This document shows, in pieces, positions 9,000-18,125 of a stretch of 64,000 nucleotides of DNA. The stretch spans positions 1 to 64,000 of the forward strand of contig CAWEBX010000014.1 of the NCBI GenBank assembly GCA_963807355.1, given 5' to 3'. Position 1 is the first letter of the stretch; the number at the start of each line of letters is the position of its first letter. Source of the stretch: Nitrobacter sp963807355 (GTDB taxonomy: Bacteria > Pseudomonadota > Alphaproteobacteria > Rhizobiales > Xanthobacteraceae). Both the position numbers and the translations under genes were made by a program. The notes below the pieces were generated by a model that was given only the letters and a program-made list of their open reading frames with translations, did not search any database and had not been told where the DNA came from.

Positions 9000-9713
9000 G
9001 TGGATGCCGATTGCATCGCTGTGCCGCGCATTGATCGACTGCGGGCAACACCCTCGACCCATCCGCCTCGTATTCTGTTGCTCTATGGTTCGCTTCGCGA
9101 GCGGTCATACAGTCGTTTCCTGACCCAGGAAGCCGAACGCCTGCTGAAGCACTTCGGCGCGGAAACCCGCATCTTCGACCCGCATGGCTTGCCGTTGCCC
9201 GATGGAGCGGCAATCGATCACCCGAAGGTGCGTGAACTGCGGAAACTCTCGCTCTGGTCGGAAGGCCAGGTCTGGACCAGCCCGGAGCGGCACGGCGCCA
9301 TGAGCGCGGTGATGAAAGCACAGATCGATTGGATTCCCCTGTCGGTCGGCGCCGTCCGGCCGACGCAAGGCCGAACGCTTGCCGTCATGCAGGTATCGGG
9401 CGGCTCGCAGAGCTTCAACGCCGTCAACCAGATGCGCGTGCTTGGCCGTTGGATGCGGATGGTGACGATCCCCAACCAGTCATCCGTTGCCAAGGCCTAT
9501 CAGGAGTTTGATGAAGCTGGGCGGATGAAGCCATGCTCCTACTATGATCGGGTCGTCGATGTGATGGAAGAACTGGTCAAGTTCACGCTGCTGACGCGCG
9601 ATGTCTCGGCTTACCTCACCGACCGATATTCCGAGCGCAAGGAAAGTGGGGAAGCTCTGATGCGGCGGGTGAACCGTCGGCGGCGACGACTTGAACTGCT
9701 TGCTGTCGGGTAA
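9000..9713 (+). CDS. arsH: arsenical resistance protein ArsH, NADPH-dependent FMN reductase
   Basis: ArsH oxidises trivalent organoarsenicals with an NADPH/FMN flavodoxin-like fold. The FMN-binding loop is LLLYGSLRERSYSR, followed by FDPHGLPLPDGA and the conserved WTSPERHGAMSAVMKAQIDW. The length of 237 residues is normal. The frame opens with GTG at 9000 with no clear ribosome binding site; no better start is visible upstream of the conserved core. It is the last gene of the ars operon. Confidence 0.92.
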   Translation: MDADCIAVPRIDRLRATPSTHPPRILLLYGSLRERSYSRFLTQEAERLLKHFGAETRIFDPHGLPLPDGAAIDHPKVRELRKLSLWSEGQVWTSPERHGAMSAVMKAQIDWIPLSVGAVRPTQGRTLAVMQVSGGSQSFNAVNQMRVLGRWMRMVTIPNQSSVAKAYQEFDEAGRMKPCSYYDRVVDVMEELVKFTLLTRDVSAYLTDRYSERKESGEALMRRVNRRRRRLELLAVG

Positions 9714-9787
9714 ATCGTAGCACAGCGCATAGGCGGATCGGAGCAAACCTGAGTGAAACTGATCGGAGGCATTCTTAGGGGGCGATT

Positions 9788-9805
9788 GTTGCGGGCCCCC
9801 GCAAC
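9788..9805. terminator. GC-rich hairpin between convergent arsH and RND genes
   Basis: GTTGCGGG and CCCGCAAC form a perfect 8-bp stem around CC between two convergent genes. There is no clear T run, so it may work with a factor or only mark the intergenic space. Confidence 0.35.
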
Positions 9806-9878
9806 CAGCCCCGTTCGTGTAGCCCCTTGGCGAGTTTTGCAAATGGCTCAGAAGTGGGTTGCGGCCATGGCCCGCGCG

Positions 9879-12800
9879 CTATTCGGCCGCTTCCTTGATC
9901 GAGTTGTGGCTCGACAGGTTACGACCGCCACGGCTCCAGCGGGACAGCCAGTTGGAGAACTGGTCAAGATAGAGATAGACGACCGGCGTGGTGAAAAGCG
10001 TCAACGCCTGACTGACCAGAAGCCCGCCGACCATCGCATAGCCGAGCGGTTGACGAATCTCCGATCCAGTTCCGGTGCCCAACATCAGCGGCACGCCGCC
10101 GAGCATCGCGGCCATGGTCGTCATCATGATGGGCCGGAAGCGGAGCAGGGCGGCCTTGCGGATGGACTCTTCCGGAGACAAATGCTCCTCGCGCTCGGCC
10201 GCGATCGCGAAGTCAACCATCATGATGCCGTTCTTCTTGACGATGCCGATCAGCAGGATGATCCCGATCAGTGCGATCAGGCTGAAGTCGTAGCCGAACA
10301 GCATCAGCGTCGCGAGCGCGCCGACACCCGCCGACGGCAGCGTCGACAGGATCGTGATCGGATGGATGTAGCTTTCGTAGAGAATGCCAAGGATCAAATA
10401 TACGACGATGAGCGCGGCCAGAATGAGCAGCGGAACGGTGCCGAGCGACTGCTGAAACGCCTGCGCGGTGCCCTGGAAGCTGCCGTTGAGGGTGGCGGGC
10501 GTACCGAGTTCTCGCATTGCATTCTGTATCGCGTCGGTTGCTTGTCCCAGCGCCACGCCTTGCGCGAGGTTGAAGCTGATGGTGATGGCGGGGAACTGGC
10601 CCTGATGGCTGATCGACAGTGGCCGCACCGGCACCGTCGTCCACTTGGCGAAAACCGAGAGCGGGACCTGTTCGCCGGTGAGCGGCGACTTGACGTAGAT
10701 CTTGTCCAGCGTGTCGACCTTGCCCTGCAAGTCGGGAAGGATTTCGAGAATCACGCGATAGGTGTTGAGCTGCGTGAAGTATTGCGCGACCTGCCGCTGT
10801 CCGAAGGCGTCGTAGAGCGTATCGTCGATGAGCTGCGGTGTGACGCCGTAGCGGGACGCCGCGTCGCGGTCGATTGTGAGCGTTAGCGTGGTGCCGTTGG
10901 TCTGTTGGTCGGTGGCGACATCGCGCAGCTGCGGCAGCGTCTGCAGCTTCTTCAGAACCCTCGGCGCCCAGGCATTCAGTTCGTCGAGATCGGCGTCCTG
11001 AAGCGTATATTCGAATTGGGTGCGGGTCGCGCGGCCGCCGAGCCGGACGTCCTGCGAGGCCTGAAGAAACTGTCGCGCGCCTTCCACCTGCTCGAGCTTC
11101 GGCCGTAGCCGCTCGATCACTTGCTGCGCCGACGCATTGCGCTCCTCCCGCGGCTTCAATGTGACGTACATGCGGCCGTTGTTGAGTGCGCTGCCGCCGC
11201 CGCCGATGAACATGGCGATGCTGTGCACGGCGGGATCGGCCAACACGATCCCGCCGAGTTCCTCCTGCTTCTTCTTCATTTCCGCGAACGAGATGTCCTG
11301 CGCGGCCTCGGAGGTGCCGAGGATCATGCCGTTGTCCTGTTGCGGGAAAAACCCCTTCGGGATGATCACGAACAGGTAGATCGAGAGGCCGAGCGTCACG
11401 AAGAACACGAGAAGCGTGGTGCGTCGCCAGCGCAGCACGAGATCGAGACCGCGGCGATAGGCGTTGAGCAGCGCATCGAAACCGCGCTCGCTGAGTTGGT
11501 AGAGCCGACCGTGCTTTACGCTGTCATGACTGCGCAGGAAACGCGACGCCATCATTGGGGTCAGCGTCAGCGATACGACGAGCGACACGAAAATCGCCAT
11601 TGCCAGCGTCACCGCGAACTCACGGAACAGCCGCCCGATGATGCCGCCCATCAGCAGCAGCGGAATCAGCACGGCAATCAGCGAAATGCTGATCGACATG
11701 ATGGTGAAGCCGATCTCGCCCGCGCCTTTCAACGCCGCCGCCATCGGCTTTTCGCCCTGTTCGATATAGCGGCTAATGTTTTCCAGCACGACGATAGCGT
11801 CGTCGACGACAAAGCCGACCGAGATCGTCAGCGCCATCAGCGACAGGTTGTCGAGCGAATAGCCGAATGGCCACATCAGGGCGCATGCGCCGAGCAGCGC
11901 CAGCGGAACGGTGACGCTCGGGATGATGGTCGCCCAGAAGTTGCGCAAGAAAAGGAAGATCACCATGATGACGAGGCAGATGGTGATGAGCAGGGTGATC
12001 TGAACGTCTTCGATTGCGGCGCGAATGGTGGTGGTGCGGTCGCTGATGATCTTGATCTTGATCGCAGGCGGGATCGCCGCGATCAGTCTGGGCAACTCCG
12101 CTTTGATCCTGTCGACGGTGTCGATGACGTTGGCGCCCGGTTGCTTGAAAATGATGAGGAATACGCCGCGCTTGCCGTTCGCCCACGCCGCCTGCTTGTT
12201 GTCCTCGGGGCCTGTCACCGCCCGGCCGATGTCGCGCACGCGCAGCGGCGCTCCATTGCGATAGGCGATGATCACGTCGTTCCAATCCTTCGACGCGGTC
12301 AGCTGATCGTTGGCATAGATGGTGTAGCTGCGCGTTCCGCCGTCGATGCTCCCTTTGGGAGCGTTGACAGTCGTCAAGGTGATCTGGCTGCGGATGTCCT
12401 CGAGCGACAGGCCCTTGGCCACGAGCTTCGCCGGATCGATCTGGATGCGGATCGCCGGTTTCTGCTGGCCGCCAACGAAGACCTGCGCGACGCCGGAAAT
12501 CTGGCTGATCTGCTGCGCCATCTGGGCGTCTGTGTCGTCGCTCACAGTCGTCAGGGGCAGGGTGTCGGATGTCGCCGACAGCAACATGATGGGCGAGTCG
12601 GCGGGATTGACCTTGCGGTAGGTCGGCGGACTCGGAAGGTTCTTCGGCAACTGGCCGCTGGCGGCGTTGATTGCGCCCTGAATGTCGTTGGCCGCGCCGT
12701 CGATGTTGCGGTTGAGATCGAACTGGATCGTGATCGACGTCGACCCGATCGAACTGGTCGATGTCATCTGCGCGATGCCGGGAATCTGCGCCATTTGCCG

Positions 12801-13010
12801 CTCGAGCGGCTGCGCCACCGACGACGCCATGGTTTCGGGGCTTGCGCCGGGCAGGTTCGCCTGGACCTGGATCGTGGGGAAATCGACCTGCGGCAACGGC
12901 GCGACCGGAAGCAGCGGGAAGGCTACCAGACCGACAAACAGAATGCCCGCCATCAGCAACGATGTTCCGATGGGATAACGAATAAACGGCGCAGAAATGC
13001 TGTCGTTCAT
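9879..13010 (-). CDS. RND multidrug efflux permease (MdtB/AcrB-like, HAE1 family)
   Basis: The 1043-residue inner-membrane permease exports drugs by proton motive force with an adaptor and an outer-membrane channel. It starts MNDSISAPFIRYPIGTSLLM, has two large periplasmic loops and two sets of six helices. The proton-relay pair is visible in VGFVVDDAIVVLENI. The C-terminal repeat includes IGIVKKNGIMMVDFAI. It starts one base after the adaptor stop codon, so both are one transcript. No outer-membrane factor is adjacent. The length and N-terminus fit MdtB/MdtC-type permeases; the substrate is not predictable. Confidence 0.93.
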   Translation of the reverse strand: MNDSISAPFIRYPIGTSLLMAGILFVGLVAFPLLPVAPLPQVDFPTIQVQANLPGASPETMASSVAQPLERQMAQIPGIAQMTSTSSIGSTSITIQFDLNRNIDGAANDIQGAINAASGQLPKNLPSPPTYRKVNPADSPIMLLSATSDTLPLTTVSDDTDAQMAQQISQISGVAQVFVGGQQKPAIRIQIDPAKLVAKGLSLEDIRSQITLTTVNAPKGSIDGGTRSYTIYANDQLTASKDWNDVIIAYRNGAPLRVRDIGRAVTGPEDNKQAAWANGKRGVFLIIFKQPGANVIDTVDRIKAELPRLIAAIPPAIKIKIISDRTTTIRAAIEDVQITLLITICLVIMVIFLFLRNFWATIIPSVTVPLALLGACALMWPFGYSLDNLSLMALTISVGFVVDDAIVVLENISRYIEQGEKPMAAALKGAGEIGFTIMSISISLIAVLIPLLLMGGIIGRLFREFAVTLAMAIFVSLVVSLTLTPMMASRFLRSHDSVKHGRLYQLSERGFDALLNAYRRGLDLVLRWRRTTLLVFFVTLGLSIYLFVIIPKGFFPQQDNGMILGTSEAAQDISFAEMKKKQEELGGIVLADPAVHSIAMFIGGGGSALNNGRMYVTLKPREERNASAQQVIERLRPKLEQVEGARQFLQASQDVRLGGRATRTQFEYTLQDADLDELNAWAPRVLKKLQTLPQLRDVATDQQTNGTTLTLTIDRDAASRYGVTPQLIDDTLYDAFGQRQVAQYFTQLNTYRVILEILPDLQGKVDTLDKIYVKSPLTGEQVPLSVFAKWTTVPVRPLSISHQGQFPAITISFNLAQGVALGQATDAIQNAMRELGTPATLNGSFQGTAQAFQQSLGTVPLLILAALIVVYLILGILYESYIHPITILSTLPSAGVGALATLMLFGYDFSLIALIGIILLIGIVKKNGIMMVDFAIAAEREEHLSPEESIRKAALLRFRPIMMTTMAAMLGGVPLMLGTGTGSEIRQPLGYAMVGGLLVSQALTLFTTPVVYLYLDQFSNWLSRWSRGGRNLSSHNSIKEAAE

Positions 13011-13011
13011 C

Positions 13012-14160
13012 CTAGTCGCCCGATAACTCGGAGCTCGCGATTGTCGCCGTCACGACCGATCCTGGTTGAACCCGATACTGTCCGGCGACAATAACACGCT
13101 CTCCCGGAGCGAGCCCTTTTTCGATGATGGTTTCGCCGTCGATCGACTTGCCCACCTTGATCTTGCGAAACTCAGCTTTGTTGTCTTCCTTGACCACGTA
13201 AGCATAAAGTCCGTCGGTTCCATGCTTGACCGCGTCATCGGGAGCCACGACGGCATCCTTCGTAGTGGACACTAGCAGACGGGTCGAGACCGATTGCCCG
13301 GGCCACAGGATATGATCCTTGTTCTCGAAAACCGCCTTGAGGCGGATAGTCCCGCTCGCGGTGTCGACCTGATTGTTAATTAGCGTCAGCGTTCCCTCGG
13401 AAAGCATCCTCTTGCCGTCGGGTGAGTACGCGACCGTCTTCGGCGGACCGGCCGCGATGGCATCCTTGATTTGCGGCAGTTGATCTTCCGGCGCGGTAAA
13501 AATCACGGCGATCGGCTCGATCTGCGCGATGGTGACGATGCCGGTCTGGGTTGAGGCATTGACGATGTTGCCTCGATCGACAAGACGGAAACCGGTGACG
13601 CCCGCAATCGGCGCACGGATGCCGGTGTAGTCAAGTTGGGTCTGTGCATTGGCAATCGCGGCTTCGTCCGCAGCGATCTGGGCGTTAAGCTGCTGCACCA
13701 TCGATCGCTGAGTGTCGGTCTGCTTCCGCGTCGCGAATTCGCCGAGCTTGGTATAGCGCTGCAGGTCGAGTTCGGCATTGGCCAGATTGGCTTCATCTTG
13801 CGCTTTCTTGGCCTTGGCCTGGTCGAGCGCGGCCTGGTACGGCCGTGGATCGACAAGGGCGAGCAGGTCGTTCTTTTCGACCAGCTCGCCCTCCTTGAAA
13901 GCGATCCGGTCGATCTGACCATCGACACGGGTGCGGACCACGACGGTATTGAATCCCTGCACGGTTCCAAGTCCGGTCAGATAGATCGGGAAATCACCTT
14001 TGCGTACGGTTGCGATCTTGACCGGAACCGGCGGAACCCGTGCAGCGTCGCTGGTAGGCTCGTTGTGCTTCCCCGCGCCGTAGTGCCACAGCGCGTAGCC
14101 GCCTATCACAGCGATCACCGCGACGAGGGACGTCCAACCGACAATTCGCGACCGGGACAT
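13012..14160 (-). CDS. RND efflux periplasmic adaptor (MdtA-like membrane fusion protein)
   Basis: The start at 14160 gives MSRSRIVGWTSLVAVIAVIG, an N-terminal membrane anchor, and follows AAGGCG. The frame stays open further upstream but lacks family features there. After the anchor come the lipoyl half-motif (GTVQGFNTVVVRTRVDG), a long alpha-hairpin (residues about 110-170, Gln/Ala rich) and the beta-barrel domain (DYTGIRAPIAGVTGFRLVDR). It links the permease to an outer-membrane channel. The length of 382 residues is normal. Confidence 0.92.
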   Translation of the reverse strand: MSRSRIVGWTSLVAVIAVIGGYALWHYGAGKHNEPTSDAARVPPVPVKIATVRKGDFPIYLTGLGTVQGFNTVVVRTRVDGQIDRIAFKEGELVEKNDLLALVDPRPYQAALDQAKAKKAQDEANLANAELDLQRYTKLGEFATRKQTDTQRSMVQQLNAQIAADEAAIANAQTQLDYTGIRAPIAGVTGFRLVDRGNIVNASTQTGIVTIAQIEPIAVIFTAPEDQLPQIKDAIAAGPPKTVAYSPDGKRMLSEGTLTLINNQVDTASGTIRLKAVFENKDHILWPGQSVSTRLLVSTTKDAVVAPDDAVKHGTDGLYAYVVKEDNKAEFRKIKVGKSIDGETIIEKGLAPGERVIVAGQYRVQPGSVVTATIASSELSGD

Positions 14161-14509
14161 GATGCTCGCGCCTTGGAAATTAGAGGCTTTCAAAAAATAC
14201 TCGCGCCGCCGTGGTATATCTGTGCGTATTGCGTGTAAACACACCATCCCTTGAAGTTCTAAGCAATCAGAAAGCTTTGGACGCTGTCGACCCACGCGGG
14301 GCGCGCCGATCTTGAAGGCAGTGGCGCCCGTGTTCCGTCTTTTTTCTGATTGCGGAGCATGGTAGGAGTGCCCGTACACGCAGCCTGTTTTTCGATCTGG
14401 ACGGCGATACAGAGCCTTGTCGAACGCTTTGGGCTGATGATCCCTGAAATGGTTAATTGGTCGGCATCTATGATCCTGTTTTCTGTTGAGCCGAGATGTG
14501 AACACAGTG
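14161..14509. other. divergent promoter region between the RND adaptor gene and exbB
   Basis: About 350 bases without a convincing gene. It must hold promoters in both directions. I see no clear Fur box or other palindrome. Confidence 0.4.
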
Positions 14510-15466
14510 ATGTTTAGAACGTCACTGAGGACGATTTCGCTTGCGGTCACGCTGACTGTATTGTGGCTGGTTGCACCCGCGATTGCGCAGCAGAACAATG
14601 CGCCGCATCCGGCGGCACCATCCACGCAGACGCCAGCGTTTTCCGCACCGGCAACGACGGTTCAGGCGCCCTCGTCGGTCTCCAGCGCATCGGGACCGTC
14701 TTCCACCGAGGCCGCGCCGTCCCCCGCCGGTGACGCCGGCGCCAACCTGCTGGAGCAGGCGTCACCTCACGACCTGTCTCCGTGGTCGATGTTTATGTCG
14801 GCCGATATTGTGGTCAAGCTGGTGATGATCGGTCTTGCGTTTGCCTCGCTGGTGACGTGGACGATCTGCATCGCGAAAATGGTGGAGCTGTCGCTGGCGC
14901 GGCGCAACCTCGGCGCGGCGCTGACGCAAATTGGTGAGTCACGCTCGCTGGCGGAAGCGCAGATGGCGCTCGGCGCAAAGGATGGCGTGCTGGCGTCGTT
15001 GCTGGCGTCGGCGATGCACGAGGCGCGGCTGTCGGCCGGAATTTCCAGCGACGCCGGCATCAAGGAGAGAGCGGCGTCGAACTTCGCTGAAATCGTCCGC
15101 GCTGAATCCCGCCGCATCCGGCTCGGCATGGGTCTGCTTGCGACGATCGGCGCGACGTCCCCGTTCGTTGGTCTGTTCGGCACCGTGTGGGGCATCATGA
15201 ACAGCTTCATCGGGATTTCGAAGTCGCAGACCACGAACCTCGCGGTGGTGGCGCCCGGCATCGCCGAGGCGCTGCTCGCGACGGCGCTCGGTCTGGTCGC
15301 GGCGATTCCCGCAGTTATCATCTACAATCACTTCGCACGCGTGACGAAAGGCTACGTCGAGCTGGTCAGCCGCGCATCGGGATCGGCCGGCCGGTTGCTG
15401 TCGCGCGATCTTGATCGCACGCATGTCGGTTCGATCGGCGGGGCGCGGTCGCGCGCGGCGGAGTAG
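14510..15466 (+). CDS. exbB: TonB-system energiser ExbB with long periplasmic N-terminus
   Basis: ExbB forms the proton channel that powers TonB at the inner membrane. The chosen ATG at 14510 gives a signal peptide (MFRTSLRTISLAVTLTVLWL, cleavage near AIAQ), then a roughly 70-residue Ala/Pro/Ser-rich segment, then the MotA/TolQ/ExbB domain with helices near SADIVVKLVMIGLAFASLV, IGATSPFVGLFGTVWGIMNS and AIPAVIIYNHFARV. TTG at 14486 is an alternative start. It is four bases from exbD. ExbB with such an extension is typical of alphaproteobacteria. Confidence 0.92.
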   Translation: MFRTSLRTISLAVTLTVLWLVAPAIAQQNNAPHPAAPSTQTPAFSAPATTVQAPSSVSSASGPSSTEAAPSPAGDAGANLLEQASPHDLSPWSMFMSADIVVKLVMIGLAFASLVTWTICIAKMVELSLARRNLGAALTQIGESRSLAEAQMALGAKDGVLASLLASAMHEARLSAGISSDAGIKERAASNFAEIVRAESRRIRLGMGLLATIGATSPFVGLFGTVWGIMNSFIGISKSQTTNLAVVAPGIAEALLATALGLVAAIPAVIIYNHFARVTKGYVELVSRASGSAGRLLSRDLDRTHVGSIGGARSRAAE

Positions 15467-15469
15467 GCG

Positions 15470-15940
15470 ATGGGCGCATCGATTGCAGAAGGCGGCCTCG
15501 ACGACGACGAGGATTACGCTGAAGCGCACGAGATCAACGTCACGCCGTTCATCGACGTCATTCTGGTTCTTCTGATCATCTTCATGGTGGCGGCGCCGCT
15601 GTCGACCGTCGATCTTCCGGTCAACCTGCCGACGTCGAGTGCGACACCGCAGAAGAAGCCTGACAAGCCGACCTATGTCAGCATCAAGGCCGATCTTGCC
15701 GTCGCCATCGGCGAGACCATGGTCAAGCGCGTCGATCTGGTGCGGACGCTGGACAACACGCCGAACATAACCAAGGACAGTTTCATCTTTCTGCGGGCAG
15801 ACCGCGCGGTGCCTTACGGCGACCTGATGGACGTGCTGGAGATCCTGCGCGCGGGCGGCTTCACGAAAATCAAGCTGGTTGCGCTCGAGGGTGTTCCGGA
15901 CGCCCAGTCCGTTCCGGCCGCGGCTAACGCAAAGCCCTGA
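15470..15940 (+). CDS. exbD: TonB-system protein ExbD
   Basis: The 156-residue protein has one membrane helix with the essential Asp (VTPFIDVILVLLIIFMVAAP) and a periplasmic domain ending in LRAGGFTKIKLVALEGV. It works with ExbB to transduce the proton gradient to TonB. It starts 4 bases after exbB and is followed by tonB after 2 bases, so the three are co-translated. Confidence 0.94.
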   Translation: MGASIAEGGLDDDEDYAEAHEINVTPFIDVILVLLIIFMVAAPLSTVDLPVNLPTSSATPQKKPDKPTYVSIKADLAVAIGETMVKRVDLVRTLDNTPNITKDSFIFLRADRAVPYGDLMDVLEILRAGGFTKIKLVALEGVPDAQSVPAAANAKP

Positions 15941-15942
15941 CC

Positions 15943-16737
15943 ATGTCTGAGATCATCGCAGAGCCGCCGCCGTCCCGCCGTCTTTGGGCTTTGTCAGCGG
16001 CCGCCGCGCTCGCGATCCATCTCGGTTGTGTGGCGCTGGCGGTGGCTCACATGCAAACCGATGAGTCGGCCGATGATCTCGGCGCGCCGGCGATCGAGAT
16101 TGGACTCGATCTGTCCTCGCCGCATCGTGAGGCGACCGACCTTCCGCCCGGGCCGGACACCGACGCATCCGTCGCCTCGCCCGCGCTTGCCGAGCAGAAG
16201 GCGGTCGAGAAGGAAACCGATCTGCCCAAGGACACGCCGACGGAGACCGCCGAGCCGGACCGTATCGTCACCGAGACCGACTCAAAAAAGCCGGTCGATG
16301 ACGACCCCGAAAAGGCTGCGAAGCCAACGACGGCCTCGCAGGAATCGGCGGCCTCTGAAGCGACGGCGATGCCGAGCGTTGAGAATGCCCAGGAATCGGA
16401 GCGTTCGGTCGCGCCGCAGCAAGGCACCGGCGCAAGCGCGCGCCGAATCTTGGCCACCTGGCAGAAGGAATTGGTGGCTCATCTCGACAAGCACAAGCGC
16501 TATCCGCCTGAACACATCCAGAAAAACGTCGAGATTCTCGTCAACTTCGTGCTCGATCGCCTCGGCCATGTCGTGTCGGCCACCATCGTGAAGGGATCGG
16601 GTGATCCGGTCTTCGACAACGCCGCACTCGCCATGATGCACCGGTCCGATCCGGTGCCACCGCCCCCGCCGCTGATAGCGGACGAAGGATTGAGCTTCAC
16701 GCTGCCCGTCGTCTTCCGCGTCAAAGGCAAAGGATAA
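15943..16737 (+). CDS. tonB: energy transducer TonB
   Basis: The 264-residue protein has an N-terminal membrane anchor (LWALSAAAALAIHLGCVALA, with the conserved His), a Glu/Asp/Pro/Lys-rich spacer of about 130 residues, and the C-terminal TonB domain (HLDKHKRYPPEHIQKNVEIL, then FTLPVVFRVKGKG). It spans the periplasm and energises outer-membrane receptors. The spacer is acidic rather than the Pro-Lys type of E. coli. It is the third gene of the exbB-exbD-tonB operon. No receptor gene is adjacent. Confidence 0.92.
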   Translation: MSEIIAEPPPSRRLWALSAAAALAIHLGCVALAVAHMQTDESADDLGAPAIEIGLDLSSPHREATDLPPGPDTDASVASPALAEQKAVEKETDLPKDTPTETAEPDRIVTETDSKKPVDDDPEKAAKPTTASQESAASEATAMPSVENAQESERSVAPQQGTGASARRILATWQKELVAHLDKHKRYPPEHIQKNVEILVNFVLDRLGHVVSATIVKGSGDPVFDNAALAMMHRSDPVPPPPPLIADEGLSFTLPVVFRVKGKG

Positions 16738-16794
16738 GGCGGCGATCGCTGGCGTCTGCGTCACAGCTAGCCGGATCGCGATGCACAGTCGCTA

Positions 16795-17229
16795 TCATTG
16801 CAGAAGAAAATACCGGATGCCGACGTAAATCAGCGCAAGACAGATGAAGATCAGCGCAACCGGCACGCGCGGCCGTGTGTTCGCCGCGGAATTGGCCGCC
16901 GGCAGTGGTTGCGGAGCGGGCCGTTTGAAGGCCATGACATTGCTGGTATCGATGATCGGGTCTTTTGGCATCGACTTGATGTCGGGCGCCGTTCCGGTGC
17001 CGCCCATGTCCACATAATAAGCCTTGTAAATCAAGTCGATGGTTGCCTCGCTCGCCTCTGCCTCCGGCATCGTTTCGACCAAACCCTTGTAGCTCGAAAG
17101 GAATGTCAGGGCTTCGGCCGGAAGTGACGAAGAGCCATTCAGCTTCACCATCATTTTCCAGGTTGCGAAGTCGGCGCGTGCCTTGGTGTCGGCACGTCTT
17201 GCAATCATTTTGTCCTGTGCTTTGATCAA
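16795..17229 (-). CDS. hypothetical protein with C-terminal membrane anchor
   Basis: The 144-residue product has a helical N-terminal part (ADFATWKMMVKLNG), a Pro/Ala-rich linker and a single C-terminal membrane helix (VPVALIFICLALIYVGIRYF). It would be tail-anchored with a cytoplasmic domain. I do not recognise the family. It lies 29 bases downstream of the M50 protease gene on the same strand and may share its transcript. Confidence 0.65.
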   Translation of the reverse strand: MIKAQDKMIARRADTKARADFATWKMMVKLNGSSSLPAEALTFLSSYKGLVETMPEAEASEATIDLIYKAYYVDMGGTGTAPDIKSMPKDPIIDTSNVMAFKRPAPQPLPAANSAANTRPRVPVALIFICLALIYVGIRYFLLQ

Positions 17230-17258
17230 TTGACTACGCCCCTTGCAACGCTCTTTTA

Positions 17259-17984
17259 TTATATATTCCCGGTGACCAGCAAAAGAAGCTGTATCACATA
17301 ACCGGTGACTGTTCTCACGATGGTGGAGATCAGGTCAAGATTGAGACCGAGCTGGTTGCCGAGCACCGGAAGCAGCAGGAGGGCCCCAATCAGTATCAGC
17401 ATCCCGTAGGGTTCCAGGCGGGAGAGCGGGGCAGCCAGAACGTTCGGCAGCAGGCCGACCGCGACCCGTCCGCCGTCGAGTGGTGGGATCGGCAGCATGT
17501 TGAAGACCGAGAGAATGACGTTGATGATCAACGCATTCTTCAGATTGTCGGCCACCCATTGTGTGCTGTTGCCGGGAACCAGGCCGAGCCCGTGAAATGC
17601 CGATGCCGCGACGAGAGCCAGCAGGATGTTGGTGGCGGGTCCGGCAAGCGCCACCCAGACCATGTCCATGCGGGGGTGGTTCAAGTTTCGGAAATTTACC
17701 GGAACCGGTTTTGCGTAGCCGAACAGGAAAGGCGCGTGCGACAGCAACAGAATGCCCGGCAATATCACGGTACCGAAGGGATCAATATGCCTAAGCGGGT
17801 TAAAGCTGACGCGGCCGAGCTTCCAGGCGGTGTTATCGCCGAGCCGGTACGCAACGAATCCGTGCGCCGCCTCGTGAAAGGTGATGGCGATAACCAGCGG
17901 CAGCACCCAGACCGACAGCGTGTAGAGTGAAATGCCCGACAATCGACGACCTCGTTCGGGTGCGACTGGAACCAACCCTATCAT
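17259..17984 (-). CDS. site-2 protease family membrane metalloprotease (M50)
   Basis: The 241-residue multi-pass membrane protein has the zinc motif HEAAH within ITFHEAAHGFVAYRLGD and the third ligand region NMLPIPPLDGGR, both typical of compact M50 proteases. About five hydrophobic helices are seen. It lacks a PDZ domain, unlike RseP. Such short site-2 proteases are widespread and their substrates mostly unknown. The start MIGLVPVAPERG could be a few residues long. Confidence 0.88.
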   Translation of the reverse strand: MIGLVPVAPERGRRLSGISLYTLSVWVLPLVIAITFHEAAHGFVAYRLGDNTAWKLGRVSFNPLRHIDPFGTVILPGILLLSHAPFLFGYAKPVPVNFRNLNHPRMDMVWVALAGPATNILLALVAASAFHGLGLVPGNSTQWVADNLKNALIINVILSVFNMLPIPPLDGGRVAVGLLPNVLAAPLSRLEPYGMLILIGALLLLPVLGNQLGLNLDLISTIVRTVTGYVIQLLLLVTGNI

Positions 17985-18125
17985 AGGTCGCCAGGGCTAT
18001 GACAGAGAGGTCAGGGGCATGGAGGGGTGTATCTCTCAAACGGGACATGTCTGTGACAGAGTGACTGGTTCAGGCGCTCGCTTGGCGGCTTTGCCGGGCA
18101 ATGAAGCAACCTTTAATCACAACAC

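Noticed and set aside
9753..10886. A 377-residue open frame on the plus strand
   Set aside because: It is antisense to the permease C-terminus and lacks any family feature.
11121..13094. A 657-residue open frame on the plus strand
   Set aside because: It is antisense to the intact RND permease, is Arg/Asp/His-rich, and has no domain; high GC keeps shadow frames open.
13012..14625. A 537-residue adaptor protein starting at 14625
   Set aside because: The upstream 155 residues have no family features and run through the divergent promoter; the membrane anchor starts at 14160.
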